From an uncultured Acetatifactor sp. (lineage in GTDB: Bacteria > Bacillota > Clostridia > Lachnospirales > Lachnospiraceae): a DNA stretch of 64,000 nt. Both the position numbers and the translations under genes were made by a program. Numbering within the stretch: the first letter of the stretch is position 1; each line of letters begins with the position of its first letter. The notes below the pieces were generated by a model that worked only from the letters and a program-made list of their open reading frames with translations, made no database searches and was not told the origin of the DNA. Below, piece after piece: positions 52,698-61,148 of the stretch. The DNA is taken from NCBI GenBank assembly GCA_910586835.1, contig CAJUJU010000007.1, forward strand, positions 1-64,000, given 5' to 3'.

Positions 52698-54335
52698 ATG
52701 ATAAGTGCAAACAACGTAACTCTGCGAATCGGAAAAAAGGCTTTATTTGAGGATGTCAACATTAAGTTCACCGAGGGCAACTGCTACGGTCTGATCGGAG
52801 CAAACGGAGCCGGAAAATCCACCTTTTTGAAAATTCTTTCCGGCAAGCTGGAGACCACAAAGGGCGACATTGTCATCACCCCCGGCCAGCGTCTCTCCGT
52901 GCTGGAACAGGATCACTTTAAATACGACGATTATGTGGTAATGGATACCGTTATCATGGGCAACGAACGCCTGTACCAGATCATGAAGGAAAAAGACGCC
53001 ATCTACGCCAAGGAGGATTTCACCGACGAGGACGGTATCCGTGCCAGCGAGCTGGAGGCCGAATTTGCCGAGATGGACGGCTGGGAGGCGGAATCCAATG
53101 CCGCCATGCTGTTGAACGGCATTGGCGTCGGAACCGAATACCACTATTCCACCATGAAGGATCTGGACGGCAGCTTAAAAGTTAAGGTACTGCTGGCAAA
53201 GGCCCTGTTCGGCAATCCTGACATTCTGCTGCTGGACGAGCCCACCAACCACCTTGACCTGGACGCCATCGCCTGGCTGGAGGATTTCCTCATCGACTTT
53301 GAAAACACGGTTATCGTGGTCTCCCACGACCGTTACTTCCTGAATAAGGTCTGCACCCATACCGCAGACATCGACTACGGCAAAATCCAGCTCTACGCCG
53401 GCAACTATGATTTCTGGTTTGAATCCAGTCAGCTTCTGGTAAAGCAGATGAAGGAAGCCAACAAAAAGAAGGAAGAAAAGATCAAGGAGCTGCAGGAGTT
53501 CATCTCCCGCTTCTCCGCAAACGCTTCCAAGTCCAAGCAGGCTACCTCCAGAAAGCGTGCCCTGGAAAAGATTGAGCTGGATGAGATCAAGCCTTCCAGC
53601 AGAAAATATCCGTACATCGACTTCCGCCCCGACAGGGAGATCGGAAACGAAGTACTCACGGTGGAACACCTCTCCAAGACCATAAACGGGGAGAAGGTAC
53701 TGGACGATGTGTCCTTCGTCATGGGACATGAGGACAAGATTGCCTTTGTGGGAAGCCAGGAGCTGGCAAAGACCACCCTGTTCCAGATTCTCATGGGAGA
53801 GCTGGAGCCCGACGAGGGGAGCTACAAATGGGGCGTCACCACCTCCCAGGCTTATTTCCCCAAGGACAGCACTGCGGAATTTGACAATGAACTGACCATC
53901 ACCGACTGGCTCACCGGCTACTCTCCCGTGAAGGATGTGACCTATGTAAGAGGCTTCCTGGGACGTATGCTCTTTGCCGGCGAGGACGGCATCAAAAAGG
54001 TAAAGGTACTCTCCGGAGGTGAGAAGGTACGCTGCCTTCTCTCCAAAATGATGATCAGCGGCGCAAACTGCCTGATCCTGGACGAGCCCACCAACCATCT
54101 TGACATGGAGTCCATCACCGCCCTGAACAACGGCCTGATCAAATTCCCCGGCGTGGCGCTCTTCTCCTGCCATGACCACCAGTTTGTACAGACCACCGCC
54201 AACCGTATCATCGAGATCCTGCCCGGCGGTCAGATCGTAGACAAGATCACCACCTACGACGAATATCTTGCAAGCGACGAAATGGCCAGAAAGAGAACCG
54301 TCTTCACCGCCCAGAAGGAAGAGGAAGAAGACTGA
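52698..54335 (+). CDS. ABC-F family ATPase (YbiT/YkpA type)
   Basis: 545 aa, two ATPase domains joined by a basic linker. First: GANGAGKSTFLKIL and LLLDEPTNHLDLD. Second: GSQELAKTTLFQIL, an altered Walker A with Glu-Leu-Ala before the Lys that is usual in this subfamily, and LILDEPTNHLDMES. No membrane region, so a soluble ribosome-associated translation factor. GAGG lies 8 bases before the ATG; the frame is open further upstream but that part is the leader. A role in antibiotic resistance is not indicated. Confidence 0.92.
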   Translation: MISANNVTLRIGKKALFEDVNIKFTEGNCYGLIGANGAGKSTFLKILSGKLETTKGDIVITPGQRLSVLEQDHFKYDDYVVMDTVIMGNERLYQIMKEKDAIYAKEDFTDEDGIRASELEAEFAEMDGWEAESNAAMLLNGIGVGTEYHYSTMKDLDGSLKVKVLLAKALFGNPDILLLDEPTNHLDLDAIAWLEDFLIDFENTVIVVSHDRYFLNKVCTHTADIDYGKIQLYAGNYDFWFESSQLLVKQMKEANKKKEEKIKELQEFISRFSANASKSKQATSRKRALEKIELDEIKPSSRKYPYIDFRPDREIGNEVLTVEHLSKTINGEKVLDDVSFVMGHEDKIAFVGSQELAKTTLFQILMGELEPDEGSYKWGVTTSQAYFPKDSTAEFDNELTITDWLTGYSPVKDVTYVRGFLGRMLFAGEDGIKKVKVLSGGEKVRCLLSKMMISGANCLILDEPTNHLDMESITALNNGLIKFPGVALFSCHDHQFVQTTANRIIEILPGGQIVDKITTYDEYLASDEMARKRTVFTAQKEEEED

Positions 54336-54363
54336 GCATAAGCTGCAGAAAGGCGTTTTGCAT

Positions 54364-55284
54364 ATGCTGCCGATAGACTTGCATGTACACTCCACCCGCT
54401 CCGACGGGACATACACCCCCACACAGCTGGTGGATTATGCCATAAAAAAGGGACTGGCAGCCTTCGCCCTGACCGACCACGACACCGTGGACGGTTTGGA
54501 GGAGGCTGTTTCTTATGCGGAAAAGCTGTGTCAAAAGTCTGCCGCACCCGGCACTGTAACCGGAGAACAGCCTGTGCCAAAATGTGAGAACCAACAGCCG
54601 CTCCCGGTTCCCGAGGTCATTCCGGGCATCGAATTTTCCACGGAATACCAGGGGCAGGACGTGCACATTCTGGGCTATTACATCGACTATCACCGGGAAA
54701 CCTTCCTCGAAAAGCTTCAGGAATTTGTGGACTCCCGCACGCTGCGAAACCAAAAAATGTGCCGTCTACTGCAGGAGGCGGGCATAGCTGTTACCTATGA
54801 GGCCCTGCTGTCGGAATTTCCCGACTCCGTAATCACCCGGGCACATTACGCAAAGTATTTGCTGAGGCACGGCTACATTCAAAGCATGAAGGAGGCCTTT
54901 GACCGATATGTGGGTGATCACTGCCCCTGCTTTGTTCCCCGGGAAAAGGTCACGCCCGTTCAGGCTGTACAGCTGATTCTGGAAGCCGGAGGCATTCCCG
55001 TCCTCGCCCATCCCATCCTGTATCACATGAGCGACACACGTCTGGAAACCCTGACCGGAGAGCTGAAAACCGCAGGCCTTGCAGGCGTCGAAGCAATCTA
55101 CAGCACCTATCGTCCCTGCGACGAAAGGCAGATCCGCAGGCTGGCTGAAAAGTTTGATCTTCTGATTACCGGCGGCAGCGATTTTCACGGCGACAATAAA
55201 CCGGGCCTGGATCTGGGTACAGGCTACGGAAAACTGTTTGTTCCCTGCGAAATACTGGAAAATTTAAAAGGCAGCCGGATTTAA
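54364..55284 (+). CDS. PHP-domain phosphoesterase (YciV/RNase AM-like)
   Basis: 306 aa. Metal-site motifs DLHVHSTRSDGTYTP, LTDHDTVDGL, GIEFSTEYQG and VLAHP, GGSDFHGDNKPG. Members cleave nucleoside 3',5'-bisphosphate or trim 5' ends of RNA. A short insertion (about 55-80) contains a Pro/Gln-rich run. ATG at 54364, 28 bases after the ABC-F stop, so probably co-transcribed. The stop lies in a hairpin. Confidence 0.88.
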   Translation: MLPIDLHVHSTRSDGTYTPTQLVDYAIKKGLAAFALTDHDTVDGLEEAVSYAEKLCQKSAAPGTVTGEQPVPKCENQQPLPVPEVIPGIEFSTEYQGQDVHILGYYIDYHRETFLEKLQEFVDSRTLRNQKMCRLLQEAGIAVTYEALLSEFPDSVITRAHYAKYLLRHGYIQSMKEAFDRYVGDHCPCFVPREKVTPVQAVQLILEAGGIPVLAHPILYHMSDTRLETLTGELKTAGLAGVEAIYSTYRPCDERQIRRLAEKFDLLITGGSDFHGDNKPGLDLGTGYGKLFVPCEILENLKGSRI

Positions 55285-55296
55285 ATCCGACTGCCT
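55269..55296 (+). terminator. Hairpin at the end of the PHP gene
   Basis: Stem AGGCAG/CTGCCT plus CGGAT/ATCCG with one C-A mismatch and a TTAA loop, overlapping the stop codon. The T-run after it is short (GAGTTT), so termination may be partial. Confidence 0.55.
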
Positions 55297-55363
55297 GAGT
55301 TTCCATATAATAGAACAGACCAACGAATCAGTTTTCAGAAACGCACCAAAAGCCCTGCTCTTT

Positions 55364-55627
55364 TTACGCCTCCACAATCAAATATCTGCCGTCCCCGATA
55401 TCGAAAACCTCATCCGCCTCCAGAATCTCGTCATCCATGGCGCCCTCCATGTCGATTCCTTCCTCCTCAAAGTACTCAATCACCTCGTCAACGGAATTCA
55501 CCACTACCGCCATGCATTCCTCCAGAAATCCTTCCGCTTCATCCAATGTTTCCGCTACCTTTTCGGGAAAAAGCTGAAGCTGATTATCCAGGAAACACTC
55601 CAGAACATCATCATCAAATTCACGCAT
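55364..55627 (-). CDS. Small acidic protein, unknown function
   Basis: 87 aa with about one third Asp and Glu, no signal peptide. It starts MREFDDDVLECFLDNQ, has a middle helix around EVIEYFEEEGI and ends IGDGRYLIVEA. No family recognised. ATG at 55627 with AAAGGAGGG upstream. A near-consensus promoter and a leader of about 60 bases precede it, so it is expected to be well expressed. Confidence 0.75.
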   Translation of the reverse strand: MREFDDDVLECFLDNQLQLFPEKVAETLDEAEGFLEECMAVVVNSVDEVIEYFEEEGIDMEGAMDDEILEADEVFDIGDGRYLIVEA

Positions 55628-55692
55628 ACTTCTACCCTCCTTTGCTCACCGGAATATCCGCCGTTTCACCCGGCACAGTTCTTTATGCCCAC

Positions 55693-55721
55693 ATACTACA
55701 ATGTTATTCCGGCTATGTCAA
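55693..55721 (-). promoter_or_regulatory. Promoter of the small acidic protein gene
   Basis: Minus strand: -35 TTGACA (55716-55721), 17-base spacer, -10 TAGTAT (55693-55698). The leader can fold with CCGG arms around 55650-55675. Confidence 0.85.
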
Positions 55722-55786
55722 TACCGTGTATGGAAAAAATATGCGCAAAATGCAGGACGACGCCCCGTGGTATGCACGAACAGGCA

Positions 55787-56980
55787 TCACTGACTCAAAA
55801 CCTCAATCGTCATCAGTTCTGTCTCCTTGTCCGTCCGAACCTCAAGATACACCTGTCCGTCTTCACACTCCCGAAACTGCATTCCGCTCCCCGCCAGTCT
55901 CTGCCGCCAAACCCTTCCGGAGGAAAGCTCACATACATAAAGCGTATCACCGTCCGAATCACTACAGTTTAAATACAGATAATCCGACAGCCAATGGGAA
56001 AAAACATTCCTGCCTTTCTCTTCACAGACACTGTATAAGGCTCCGTTTTCCATGTCATAAAAATAATATCTGTCACCTCTCACAGCACCGCAATCCGTCT
56101 TCCATCCAAGATATCTGTCCGTGGAAAAGCAGTTCAACGGCTTTTCGAAATCCTTGGCTTTTCCCAACAGCAGGACATTTGTCTTTTTGGTATCCAAAAC
56201 GTATCTGTTTACCGAAATATTCCCCTCTTCATCCTCGCTGAAATAGGTAATCCCGCCATCCACAATATCCAGCCTTGCAAAGGCCGAAAACTTTTTCACT
56301 CCCGGCAGCGTGTAAAGCTCCTGCTTTTCGATATCATAAACAGCAATCTCCGTCCGGCCGTCCTCGTAATCATCATACCAGGTCACATATCGCTCCGACG
56401 CAGCAAGGCAGATTTCAAAGACCTCTTCATCGCTTCTTTCCGCAATACAGCTTACTTCCCCTGTGGCAAGCTCATACTGCATCACCCGATACAGCGTACC
56501 GTACCGAATCTGTTCCGAATCCGTCCAGACATACTCCACCCAATACAGGAAGTTATTGTTCACCTCAAACTCATTCAGCCAATACGCTTCTCTGGTCTCA
56601 TAGAGCATTTCTCTGTGTTCCGTCTCCGGATCAACACGGTAAATCTGGTTGAGGAAAGTAAACTGCGCCATATCCTCCCCATAGCTCACCGAATAGAATC
56701 CGCTTTCTTCATTGCGTCTGCAGACATCCACCCCATAGAAGGTGCTTCCGTCACGTCCTTCCTTCTTTTCAGAAAAGCTTTTCCGTAAAAGTTCGTTCCA
56801 GTCTCCCTCTTCCTGAAAAACCGTAAGCTCCGTTGCCCCGGCACAGTCAATGGGGTCGTCATTCAACCGCCGCACGGCTTCGCCGGAGGCCTCCTGTGCC
56901 CCACAGCCCGTCAGCACAAATGGCAGCAAGCCCATTACCACGAAAAATATTACAGAAACAACTCTCTTTTTTCTTTTCAT
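55787..56980 (-). CDS. Beta-propeller-like lipoprotein of unknown function
   Basis: 397 aa. Basic N-terminus, hydrophobic core and lipobox LTGC (Cys25), so membrane-anchored on the outside. The rest repeats short strands with Tyr/Trp and Asp (for example YWLNEFEVNNNFLYWVEYVW, YVTWYDDYEDGRTEIAVYD), as in DUF5050 or propeller lipoproteins of Firmicutes. No catalytic motif. ATG at 56980 with GGGGAG upstream. Downstream neighbour of the C39-like gene, 51 bases apart. Confidence 0.75.
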   Translation of the reverse strand: MKRKKRVVSVIFFVVMGLLPFVLTGCGAQEASGEAVRRLNDDPIDCAGATELTVFQEEGDWNELLRKSFSEKKEGRDGSTFYGVDVCRRNEESGFYSVSYGEDMAQFTFLNQIYRVDPETEHREMLYETREAYWLNEFEVNNNFLYWVEYVWTDSEQIRYGTLYRVMQYELATGEVSCIAERSDEEVFEICLAASERYVTWYDDYEDGRTEIAVYDIEKQELYTLPGVKKFSAFARLDIVDGGITYFSEDEEGNISVNRYVLDTKKTNVLLLGKAKDFEKPLNCFSTDRYLGWKTDCGAVRGDRYYFYDMENGALYSVCEEKGRNVFSHWLSDYLYLNCSDSDGDTLYVCELSSGRVWRQRLAGSGMQFRECEDGQVYLEVRTDKETELMTIEVLSQ

Positions 56981-57031
56981 TCTCCCCTTTCACCTCATTT
57001 TCTATAGAAATACCTTCCCGCACACATAAAA

Positions 57032-57856
57032 CTAATATTCTAAACAGATCAAATATCGAGAGTTCTCCTCATTTATTGTTTTAAACGCTTCTTCAATCGA
57101 AACTACATGTTGCCCAAAAAATTTATTATTCTTGTTGCAATCTTGAAGTCTTATTTTGCCAGTGGTTTTATCAATCTCACGCACAGCAATATAGTGACCT
57201 GATCTATGCCCACTATAATATTCAAGATATTCTGTCCTTGCATGAAGTATCGGGGCAGTATCATAAAAAAGACTAGTTTCTACTTTTTTCTGAAACTCAT
57301 CCATTGTCATACCACTCCCCAAAACATATTCATAATTAACTCTTGTAGTATACTTATTTAGTGTATTTGTTAATCTATAAACCATAGTTCCGCTACTATC
57401 TGTACCACTATCTTCTTCTAAACTAGATATTTTATCCGCATCCGTCTGACCATATACCTGATTTTGACATCCCATCCCGTATAATACCTGCAAAGCCGCA
57501 GTAGGTCCACAATTATATGACTCTGTCTGCTGAATCAAAGGTACATTCGTATACAGACACTGCCCATTATTTCCAACACCAAACGGCACTATGGCAGGAA
57601 TACCCAACCTTTTCCTTGTTAAGTATGTAGATATTGCTTTTTCCCTCAATAATTCATCGAAACTCAATCCCTTATCTTCTGCTTCTCTGTAAAATTCTGG
57701 ATCCATAACAAATATCGTTCTTTTCTCATTCATAATATCCAAAATAGTCGTTTCGAATTGATCTAATTCCTCCGCACTAACAACAAAACAATTGCATAAA
57801 AACACCATTAACGTAAATACTGGCACAATAAAATGAAACAGTTTCTTTTTCAACAT
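57032..57856 (-). CDS. Exported C39-like cysteine peptidase-fold protein
   Basis: 274 aa with a signal peptide (about 1-28, ending near VVSAEE). The peptidase fold shows QQTESYNCGPTAALQVLYG (Cys nucleophile), HYIAVREID (His) and LQDCN (Asp). It has no ABC transporter part, so it is a stand-alone C39_2-type enzyme; the target is unknown. ATG at 57856, GGAGG 7 bases upstream. Codon usage and base composition are much more AT-rich than in neighbours, suggesting acquisition from elsewhere. Confidence 0.82.
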   Translation of the reverse strand: MLKKKLFHFIVPVFTLMVFLCNCFVVSAEELDQFETTILDIMNEKRTIFVMDPEFYREAEDKGLSFDELLREKAISTYLTRKRLGIPAIVPFGVGNNGQCLYTNVPLIQQTESYNCGPTAALQVLYGMGCQNQVYGQTDADKISSLEEDSGTDSSGTMVYRLTNTLNKYTTRVNYEYVLGSGMTMDEFQKKVETSLFYDTAPILHARTEYLEYYSGHRSGHYIAVREIDKTTGKIRLQDCNKNNKFFGQHVVSIEEAFKTINEENSRYLICLEY

Positions 57857-57901
57857 AAGATACCCTCCTTTTTGTTGTTTGTTATTAATTGGCACAATAA
57901 T

Positions 57902-57963
57902 ATAATACTATATAGCATTCACAAAGTCAATTTATATATTATATTTGTTTGGAGTTTTGTCAA
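57902..57963 (-). promoter_or_regulatory. Tandem promoters of the C39-like gene
   Basis: Minus strand proximal: TTGACT (57925-57930), 17 bases, TATTAT (57902-57907). Distal: TTGACA (57958-57963), 16 bases, TAATAT (57936-57941). The region is strongly AT-rich. Confidence 0.75.
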
Positions 57964-58259
57964 ATCATAATAATTTATATTACATTTCTGATTTCACTCT
58001 CATAAACAACACATTTATTCCAAAATAGATCATACTTTATAGTATGAGAAATCCTCTTTTTGTTCCCCAATCCGTCAAAAAGACAGCACGATTCGTCAAG
58101 AAAAAAGAAAGTTCCTGTTGTATTCTGTAATTGTCTTTCAGAGAGGAGGTGTTTTACATGACTTTCAAAATATGAGAAAATAGAGTTCTGAAGACAGCAC
58201 TTCACAATATCCAAGGGACTGTATAACGGCTCTCTTTCAGCGTATCAGGGAGGATTCAG
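57964..58259. other. Intergenic region before the AraC/MCP-like gene
   Basis: About 300 bases, AT-rich on the left side. It holds a perfect-looking ribosome-binding site (GGAGG at 58144-58149) before a five-codon frame MTFKI (58158-58175). A GGGAGG site lies just before the next gene. A 79-codon minus-strand frame (57975-58214) has no RBS that I trust. No clear plus-strand promoter was found. Confidence 0.5.
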
Positions 58260-59789
58260 ATGGAGCAAGACAGGAACAACAAAAACCCGGTATTTCGTTC
58301 CCTCGCGGTAATCGAGGAAAACATTCAAAGGAAGCTGACCGTGGAAAGCCTCGCGAAAAGCATCCACCTGTCCAAATACCACTATCAACGCATGTTTCGG
58401 GAAATTATGGGGGACAGTGTCATGCGCTATGTGAGCAGACGCAGGATCGCTCTTGCCGCCGCAGATCTGACAGAAACCGACGAAAGCATTCTCGCCATTG
58501 CCCTGAAATACGGCTACGACTCCCACGAAGGCTTCACCCGCAGTTTCCGGGCACAGATGGGGGTATCCCCAAAGGACTATCGGAAATATCATTTATCCGT
58601 TCCCACCGTAAAAAAGCAAAAGGAGAAAACTACCATGACTGATTCAAAGACCATCAACGAAATCATCCGCAGCCTGAACAATCTGATCGTCCAGATCAGG
58701 GAAGTGACGGCATATACACGGAAAAACAAAACGGCGGCGCCGGACACGGCAGTGTTTTATTCCGAATTCTGGGACACCGTTGCCACCGGCGCAGACGCCA
58801 TGGCAGACGAACTTGGCGCAATGTCGGAGCGCATCACCCACCTTTCCCGGCGTTCCGACGAAATATCCGCAGGTTTTTTCATCCTGAGAACCATGGAGAC
58901 CATTGCATTAAAATCCGATATCCTGGCTTTTCAGGTCCGGCTGACGTTGGCCAGGGCAAAACCGGAGCACCGTACCGCCTTTGAACCCCTATCCCACCAG
59001 TACGTCAGGCTGGCTGAAAACGCCCGCATAAAAATCAATCAAGTTGTGGCGTTTTTCCGGGAACTGATCACTCTTATTTTCCAGGACATGCGGGAAAATG
59101 CTATGAAAAAACGGAAAGATGCCGTGGCGGCAGGATGCCTTGCGGCCGAAAAACTGTCAAAAGACGCCTCTCTTCCCTATGGCTATCTGGCGGATGAAAT
59201 CAGCCGGATTGCAGAGGAGCTTTCTTCTCCGACCCTTGAGGATATCAGTGTATCCTCTCTGGAGGATGCTCTGTTCAGACTGGAAATCATCGCTTCGGCT
59301 GCAGATCTGGATCTGCTGCGCATGCCCTCCAACAGACAGCTGTTTGACGGCATCCCTGTCTTCAGAGAACGGCTGGAAGAAGCACTGCTGTTTTTCCGAG
59401 AGCTTTCGGAATCTATTGTTCCTGACATCGCCGCACGCCAGGAGTCTCCGGAACAGGAAGAAAACAAAAAACACAGCGAACTGGCATTTCAAAGCAGTAT
59501 TCTCCTCTTCCACCTCAGGGGAGAAGTCCAAAAGCTGGGGCAAAAACTGTACCCGGAGCAAAAATCTGCATTTGACAAAATCTGTACCCGAATAAACGCT
59601 GTCAGTCAACCGTCCTTCCATAAAACAATGGCCTATTCACCCGAAAAAAGCGCCGAAATTCTCCGCCAGGCTTATGAAGAACTTTCAGAAATGGCGGAGA
59701 CACTTGGCGCCTGTGGAACCCCCATCCGGTTCATCGCGGAAGAGATTCTGCATCTGGCAAAAGATGCCATGTCCGACAGCAAAACATGA
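58260..59789 (+). CDS. AraC-type HTH fused to a degenerate chemoreceptor-like helical region
   Basis: 509 aa. Residues 15-110 are a full AraC/XylS DNA-binding domain with both HTH helices (LTVESLAKSIHLSKYHYQRMF; ESILAIALKYGYDSHEGF and GVSPKDYRKY). From about 125 on it is all-helical. Residues 205-270 (METIALKSDILAFQVRLTLARA then AFEPLSHQYVRLAENARIKI) follow the methyl-accepting-chemotaxis hairpin pattern, but the usual tip residues are changed. A weaker copy of the pattern occurs near 400-450. No membrane segment. GGAGG lies 6 bases before the ATG. Ligand and target unknown. Confidence 0.75.
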   Translation: MEQDRNNKNPVFRSLAVIEENIQRKLTVESLAKSIHLSKYHYQRMFREIMGDSVMRYVSRRRIALAAADLTETDESILAIALKYGYDSHEGFTRSFRAQMGVSPKDYRKYHLSVPTVKKQKEKTTMTDSKTINEIIRSLNNLIVQIREVTAYTRKNKTAAPDTAVFYSEFWDTVATGADAMADELGAMSERITHLSRRSDEISAGFFILRTMETIALKSDILAFQVRLTLARAKPEHRTAFEPLSHQYVRLAENARIKINQVVAFFRELITLIFQDMRENAMKKRKDAVAAGCLAAEKLSKDASLPYGYLADEISRIAEELSSPTLEDISVSSLEDALFRLEIIASAADLDLLRMPSNRQLFDGIPVFRERLEEALLFFRELSESIVPDIAARQESPEQEENKKHSELAFQSSILLFHLRGEVQKLGQKLYPEQKSAFDKICTRINAVSQPSFHKTMAYSPEKSAEILRQAYEELSEMAETLGACGTPIRFIAEEILHLAKDAMSDSKT

Positions 59790-59799
59790 TATAACCGTT

Positions 59800-60495
59800 C
59801 TATTTGTCCTCCGGAGACAATTGTGGAGATGGGAATTTTGTTTCCCCCACATATTGCAGAAGCTCCAGCGGATGCGCGATGATGGCGTCCGCATGGGCTT
59901 CCTCCAGCTCACCTCTGTCCCGGAAGCCCCACAGCGCTCCCACGGTAAAGGCTCCCGCGCTCTTTCCCGTCTTCATATCCGTGGCCGTGTCTCCCAGATA
60001 CAGAAGCTCCGCCGCAGTCAGCCCAAATTCCTCCAGAATGGAGAAAACTCCAGCCGGATCCGGCTTTATGGGCACTCCGTCCATCTGTCCCCGGATTGCG
60101 TCGAAGAAGTTCTTCCCAAACAATGTATAAATTACCTCCAACGTCTGGGCGTGGGGCTTGTTTGACAGCACCGCCGTCTTCAGTCCCCTTTCCTTAAGTG
60201 CCGTCAGAAGCTCCGGTATCCCGTCGTACGGCTTCACCTGATACATGCAGTCTGCGGCAAAATACTCCTGATAAAGAGCGAATGCCTCCTCAAAATGAAC
60301 CAGCTCATGATCCCCCGACTTTAACAGCGCTCTCCTGATCAGATTGGCCGCGCCGTCCCCCACAAAATATTTGTAGTCCGACTCCGGATAGGGACCATAT
60401 CCAAAGGGCGCCAGCGCCCTGTCCCCGCAGTACTTCAGACTGGCGATGGAATCTGACAGCGTCCCATCCAGATCAAAAATCACAGCTCTTTTCAT
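59800..60495 (-). CDS. HAD hydrolase (phosphoglycolate phosphatase-like)
   Basis: 231 aa. HAD motifs VIFDLDGTLSDS (nucleophile Asp), AVLSNKPH (motif 2), IKPDPAGV (motif 3 Lys) and LYLGDTATDMKTGKSAG (motif 4). Gph-like cap. ATG at 60495 overlaps the maf stop as ATGA. Ends 10 bases from the convergent AraC-type gene. Confidence 0.9.
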   Translation of the reverse strand: MKRAVIFDLDGTLSDSIASLKYCGDRALAPFGYGPYPESDYKYFVGDGAANLIRRALLKSGDHELVHFEEAFALYQEYFAADCMYQVKPYDGIPELLTALKERGLKTAVLSNKPHAQTLEVIYTLFGKNFFDAIRGQMDGVPIKPDPAGVFSILEEFGLTAAELLYLGDTATDMKTGKSAGAFTVGALWGFRDRGELEEAHADAIIAHPLELLQYVGETKFPSPQLSPEDK

Positions 60496-61148
60496 TCGCC
60501 CAGCCACTCCTTTGCCTCCTGGTAAAGCCTTCCCACGGGAAGGCCCACCACGTTGTTGTAATCTCCCTGTATTCCCTTGATATACCTGGCACAGAAGCCC
60601 TGAATCCCATATGCCCCCGCCTTATCCATGCAGTCGCCGGTTGAGAGATAGCGTCTGATTTCTTCCTCACTCATAGGGTAAAAACTCACCTCCGTCATCT
60701 CATGAAAGGTTTTACAGATGGTCTTTCCTTCCTTCGGCCTGTAAAGAAGCGTCACGCCTGTATAGACACGGTGGGTTCTTCCCGCCAGCCATCCCAGCAT
60801 TTCAAAGGCGTGCTTCTCTCCGGAGGGCTTTCCCAGAATACTGCCATCTACCGCCACCACGGTGTCCGCTCCTATGATGAGATATTCCTCCCGCACCGCA
60901 GTCCCGGACTCAGCCCTGACACTGCGCTCATGTTCCGAAACTTCGCCCTCAGCCCCGGGACTTTCCTCCTGCTCCAGAGCCTCCAACACTGCCCGGGCCT
61001 TCTGTGCGGACAGCTCCTCCACCACTCTTTCCGGCTCGGAGACAGTGACATGCTCCGCTACATTGCTGATCTTCACCTCAAACTTCAGTCCGATCTGTTC
61101 CAGAAGCTCTCTCCTTCTGGGAGAAGCAGACGCCAAATAAATCTTCAC
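60492..61148 (-). CDS. maf: Maf-family nucleotide pyrophosphatase
   Basis: 218 aa. Hydrolyses dTTP/UTP or modified nucleotides as a house-cleaning enzyme. Motifs are LASASPRRRELLEQIG, GADTVVAVDGSILGKP and YAG-like GAYGIQG, with DYNNVVGLPV near the end. GTG at 61148 has GGAGG 7 bases upstream. A Glu/Gly/Ser-rich insert (about 60-88) is absent from the usual family plan. Overlaps ppk1 by 4 bases. Confidence 0.92.
   Translation of the reverse strand: MKIYLASASPRRRELLEQIGLKFEVKISNVAEHVTVSEPERVVEELSAQKARAVLEALEQEESPGAEGEVSEHERSVRAESGTAVREEYLIIGADTVVAVDGSILGKPSGEKHAFEMLGWLAGRTHRVYTGVTLLYRPKEGKTICKTFHEMTEVSFYPMSEEEIRRYLSTGDCMDKAGAYGIQGFCARYIKGIQGDYNNVVGLPVGRLYQEAKEWLGE

Noticed and set aside
52698..54335. 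ABC-F protein as an antibiotic resistance gene
   Set aside because: Its motifs match the housekeeping YbiT/YkpA type, and no attenuator or resistance-type linker is seen.
57975..58214. A 79-codon minus-strand frame in the AT-rich gap
   Set aside because: No convincing start signal, no family, and it lies in low-complexity AT-rich DNA.
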